Positions 7,085-8,783 of a stretch of DNA of 8,783 nt are shown here, in pieces. The notes below the pieces were generated by a model, which was given only the letters and a program-made list of their open reading frames with translations, was not told where the DNA came from and ran no database searches. The position numbers and the translations under genes were made by a program. Source of the stretch: Desulfobacteraceae bacterium UBA2771 (GTDB lineage Bacteria; Desulfobacterota; Desulfobacteria; Desulfobacterales; Desulfosarcinaceae); contig DEIP01000052.1 of NCBI GenBank assembly GCA_002352605.1, positions 1 through 8,783 on the forward strand, in the 5' to 3' direction. The first letter of the stretch is position 1; the number at the start of each line of letters is the position of its first letter.

Positions 7085-8434
7085 TCATCCGTCGGTCATC
7101 GCCTCACGATATTCATTCAACTTGTTTCGAAGGGTTCTGATGCTGATTCCCAACATTTTCGCGGCATGTGTCCGATTGTCGTTTACTGCATTCAACGTAT
7201 TGAAAATCAATTCTTTTTCCATCTCCCGCACGGTCATCCCCGTGGATATGGAAGGCCGGTGTGACGGCGCGGAAAAGGTTTCTTCCAATATCAAATGCTC
7301 CGGCAACAGTTCCGGACCACTGCCGATCAAAACACCGCGTTCGATGGTATTTTCAAGTTCGCGAACATTACCCGGCCAGGGCTGGGTGATCAGCAGTTCC
7401 ATTGCAGATTCGGAAATACGACGCATCACAGTCGCATTCCGGTTGCAAAAACGTTCCAAGAAATAGTCGGCAAGCAGCGGGATGTCGCTTTTCCGTTTCC
7501 GCAGGGGGGGGATCGTCAAAGGAATGACGTTTAGCCGATAATAAAGATCTTCCCGGAATGCGCCGGCGGTGACCGCCTTTTTCATATTCTGGTTGCTGAT
7601 GGCAATCACCCGAGCATCGATTGGAATCGGACGGTTGTTTCCTAACCTGACGATCTCTCTCTCTTGCAGCGCACGTAATAATTTGGCCTGAAGCGGCAAG
7701 GCCATTTCGGTGACTTCATCCAGCACCAGCGTTCCTTTTTCAGCGCTTTCAAATTTGCCGATTTTTCTGGATACGGCACCGGTGAAAGCCCCTTTTTCGT
7801 GACCGAACAATTCACTTTCGGCCAATTGTTCCGGCAGGGCAGCACAATTGATGGCCACATAGGGTTCACGATGACGACTGCTGTTGGCGTGAATGAATGA
7901 TGCCAGCAGCTCTTTGCCGGTACCGCTTTCACCGGTAACCAGAATGGTGGCCGTGCTGGGGGCCACTTTTTTAGCCGTATTCAAAAGATCGAACAACGCT
8001 TTATCCTGGGTGATCAGTGATTTGGCATCGGTTCTATTGATTGGGTTGGGCGATGGATGTTTTGAGACCGCCCGGACTGCCCTTTCGAATGCCTTTTCGA
8101 TCAGCTCCGGTTCAAATGGATCGATGATAAAATCAGTTGCACCTGCCTGCATGGCGGAGATCACGTCTCGGGCAGTGCCCTGGGTTGACCCCATCAATGC
8201 ATAGATCGCCGGGAATACTTTTTTGACCTGTCGAACCAAATCCACACCGGAGATATCGTCCAGCCTCAAATCCGCATACAAAATCTGGATAGACCGCTTC
8301 CTCACCTGCTCCAGCGCATCTTCCCCTGCCGTGTAGAATTCACATCGATCGACACCATGCTTCACAAGCACCTCAGAAATATGTTTTCTCAGCCTCACAT
8401 CGTCGACAACCAGTAGGGCGGAAATCTTTCTCAT
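7085..8434 (-). CDS. Sigma-54-dependent flagellar response regulator, NtrC family (FlrC/FleR/FlgR type)
   Basis: From the ATG at 8434 the protein is 449 residues with three domains. The receiver domain (1-123) has the acidic pair D11-D12, phospho-acceptor D55 and switch residue S83, but D105 stands where receivers have an invariant Lys (DFIIDPF instead of DFI-x-KPF). The AAA+ domain (about 140-370) has Walker A GESGTGKE (168-175), the sigma-54-contacting loop GAFTGA (215-220), Walker B with D239-E240, and arginine-finger residues near R294 and R300. A Fis-type helix-turn-helix follows (about 401-442, ending GISIRTLRNKLNEY). Such proteins hydrolyse ATP to open sigma-54 promoters. Its place directly before flgB and three sigma-54 sites suggest it activates rod, basal-body and later genes. 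The frame is open upstream to an ATG at 8554, but those 40 residues resemble no receiver and overlap the promoter at 8494-8509, so 8434 is preferred. No partner kinase gene is in the window. The family call is firm; orthology to a named regulator is not. Confidence 0.93.
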   Translation of the reverse strand: MRKISALLVVDDVRLRKHISEVLVKHGVDRCEFYTAGEDALEQVRKRSIQILYADLRLDDISGVDLVRQVKKVFPAIYALMGSTQGTARDVISAMQAGATDFIIDPFEPELIEKAFERAVRAVSKHPSPNPINRTDAKSLITQDKALFDLLNTAKKVAPSTATILVTGESGTGKELLASFIHANSSRHREPYVAINCAALPEQLAESELFGHEKGAFTGAVSRKIGKFESAEKGTLVLDEVTEMALPLQAKLLRALQEREIVRLGNNRPIPIDARVIAISNQNMKKAVTAGAFREDLYYRLNVIPLTIPPLRKRKSDIPLLADYFLERFCNRNATVMRRISESAMELLITQPWPGNVRELENTIERGVLIGSGPELLPEHLILEETFSAPSHRPSISTGMTVREMEKELIFNTLNAVNDNRTHAAKMLGISIRTLRNKLNEYREAMTDG

Positions 8435-8493
8435 TTTCTCAATGCACGTTAGGGTCACAAAAATAAATTTGGCTTTTTCAGATAATCGGACTC

Positions 8494-8509
8494 TGCAATT
8501 ATGTTGCCA
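8494..8509 (-). promoter_or_regulatory. Sigma-54 (-24/-12) promoter for the response regulator gene
   Basis: On the minus strand the site reads TGGCAACATAATTGCA: TGGCAA, five bases, TTGCA, one mismatch to the sigma-54 consensus with exact spacing. Transcription would start near 8483, about 49 nt before the ATG at 8434. The activator gene therefore itself depends on sigma-54. This implies either autoactivation or control by a higher-level sigma-54 activator, as in known flagellar cascades. Confidence 0.78.
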
Positions 8510-8760
8510 GTGGTGGGGTAGAGAAAGTGTGACATCCAATCGGCAGCTGACCATTCGGTATTTAATTCATTTAAATTTTAAGGGAAAATGGTTCAGCATG
8601 AATGCGTTTCATTTTCGGAAAACGGAATCCTTGGTGATCGTCATTTTATTAATTTAACGTCACCGCATTGACATTATTACTTTCGTGGAGACGAAGAGAC
8701 CTTCACCCGTTTATCTATGGAAAGAGACAAAGAAGCAATTGAAATGGCCAACGAAGGCAG
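8510..8760. other. Region upstream of the regulator with no recognisable gene
   Basis: This stretch is visibly A+T-rich, especially 8556-8580 and 8640-8660, and is interrupted by stops in most frames. It probably carries upstream activator or bending sites for the promoter at 8494-8509, but I see no clear integration-host-factor consensus. A plus-strand frame opens with ATG at 8717 and runs to the edge; it is too short to judge. On the minus strand no convincing end of an upstream gene is visible. Confidence 0.5.
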
Positions 8761-8783
8761 GAGGGAGGGAGGGAGGGAGGGAG
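8761..8783. repeat. GAGG tetranucleotide repeat at the window edge
   Basis: Five complete GAGG units and a partial sixth run to the last base, so the full length is unknown. It is the only simple-sequence repeat of this kind in the window. It could be a real microsatellite, which can vary in length, or a low-complexity artefact at a sequence end. Confidence 0.85.

Noticed and set aside
8435..8554. N-terminal extension of the regulator from the ATG at 8554
   Set aside because: A sigma-54 promoter lies within it, transcription is predicted to begin inside it, and the extra residues do not extend a receiver fold.
8531..8571. Sigma-28-like element (TAAATACC, 12 bases, GCCGATTG) upstream of the regulator
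   Set aside because: Only about half of the -35 matches, the -10 has two mismatches, and the spacer is one base longer than usual; the sigma-54 site closer to the gene is a much better match.
8668..8673. TTGACA resembling a sigma-70 -35 box on the plus strand
   Set aside because: No acceptable -10 box lies 16-18 bases downstream.
8717..8783. Plus-strand frame MERDKEAIEMANEG running into the GAGG repeat, as a divergent gene
   Set aside because: Only 22 codons are visible, half of them repeat-derived, and no good ribosome-binding site or promoter was found; kept only as a remark in the repeat finding.
1..8783. Mobile elements, CRISPR arrays, tRNA or rRNA genes
   Set aside because: No transposase-like frame, spaced direct repeats, or RNA gene signature was seen on either strand.

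Overview
This window is the early part of a bacterial flagellar gene cluster, all on the minus strand, so genes are read from high to low coordinates. In transcription order it holds a sigma-54-dependent response regulator (8434-7085), then flgB, flgC, fliE, fliF, fliG, fliH and fliI as one tightly packed block (6920-1100), then a 177-bp gap, then fliJ (922-461) and the 5' part of a gene in the fliK position (464 to the left edge). Base composition looks balanced to slightly G+C-rich in genes and A+T-rich between them. The gene order, with a NtrC-type regulator just upstream of flgBC-fliE and sigma-54 promoters, suggests a Gram-negative flagellate, probably of the Desulfobacterota (delta-proteobacterial sulfate-reducer type). 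This is inferred from gene order and protein style, and no marker gene in the window proves it.

The products form the base of the flagellum. FlgB and FlgC are proximal rod proteins, FliE joins the rod to the MS ring, FliF is the MS ring, and FliG is the rotor/switch protein. FliH, FliI and FliJ are the export ATPase complex, and the gene after fliJ is probably the hook-length ruler. Stops and starts touch or overlap at flgB/flgC, flgC/fliE, fliG/fliH and fliJ/fliK, and lie only 2-22 bp apart at the other junctions of the block, which points to co-transcription and translational coupling.

The main regulatory observation is three well-formed sigma-54 (-24/-12) promoter sequences, each with the correct TGG-to-TTGC spacing. 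They lie upstream of the regulator (8494-8509), upstream of flgB (6955-6970) and inside the fliI-fliJ gap (990-1005). The regulator has the GAFTGA loop needed to activate sigma-54 polymerase and is the obvious candidate activator for the two downstream promoters, and possibly for its own. The promoter in front of it also shows that its true start is at 8434, not at the longer open frame beginning at 8554. Its receiver domain keeps the phospho-acceptor Asp but has Asp where the invariant receiver Lys should be.

The right end (8435-8783) holds the regulator's promoter, an A+T-rich stretch with no recognisable gene, and a GAGG tetranucleotide run at the very edge. Nothing here looks like an undescribed multi-gene system. 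The points of interest are the sigma-54 circuitry, the altered receiver domain, an internal promoter that separates fliJ-fliK from fliI, and some small sequence features.
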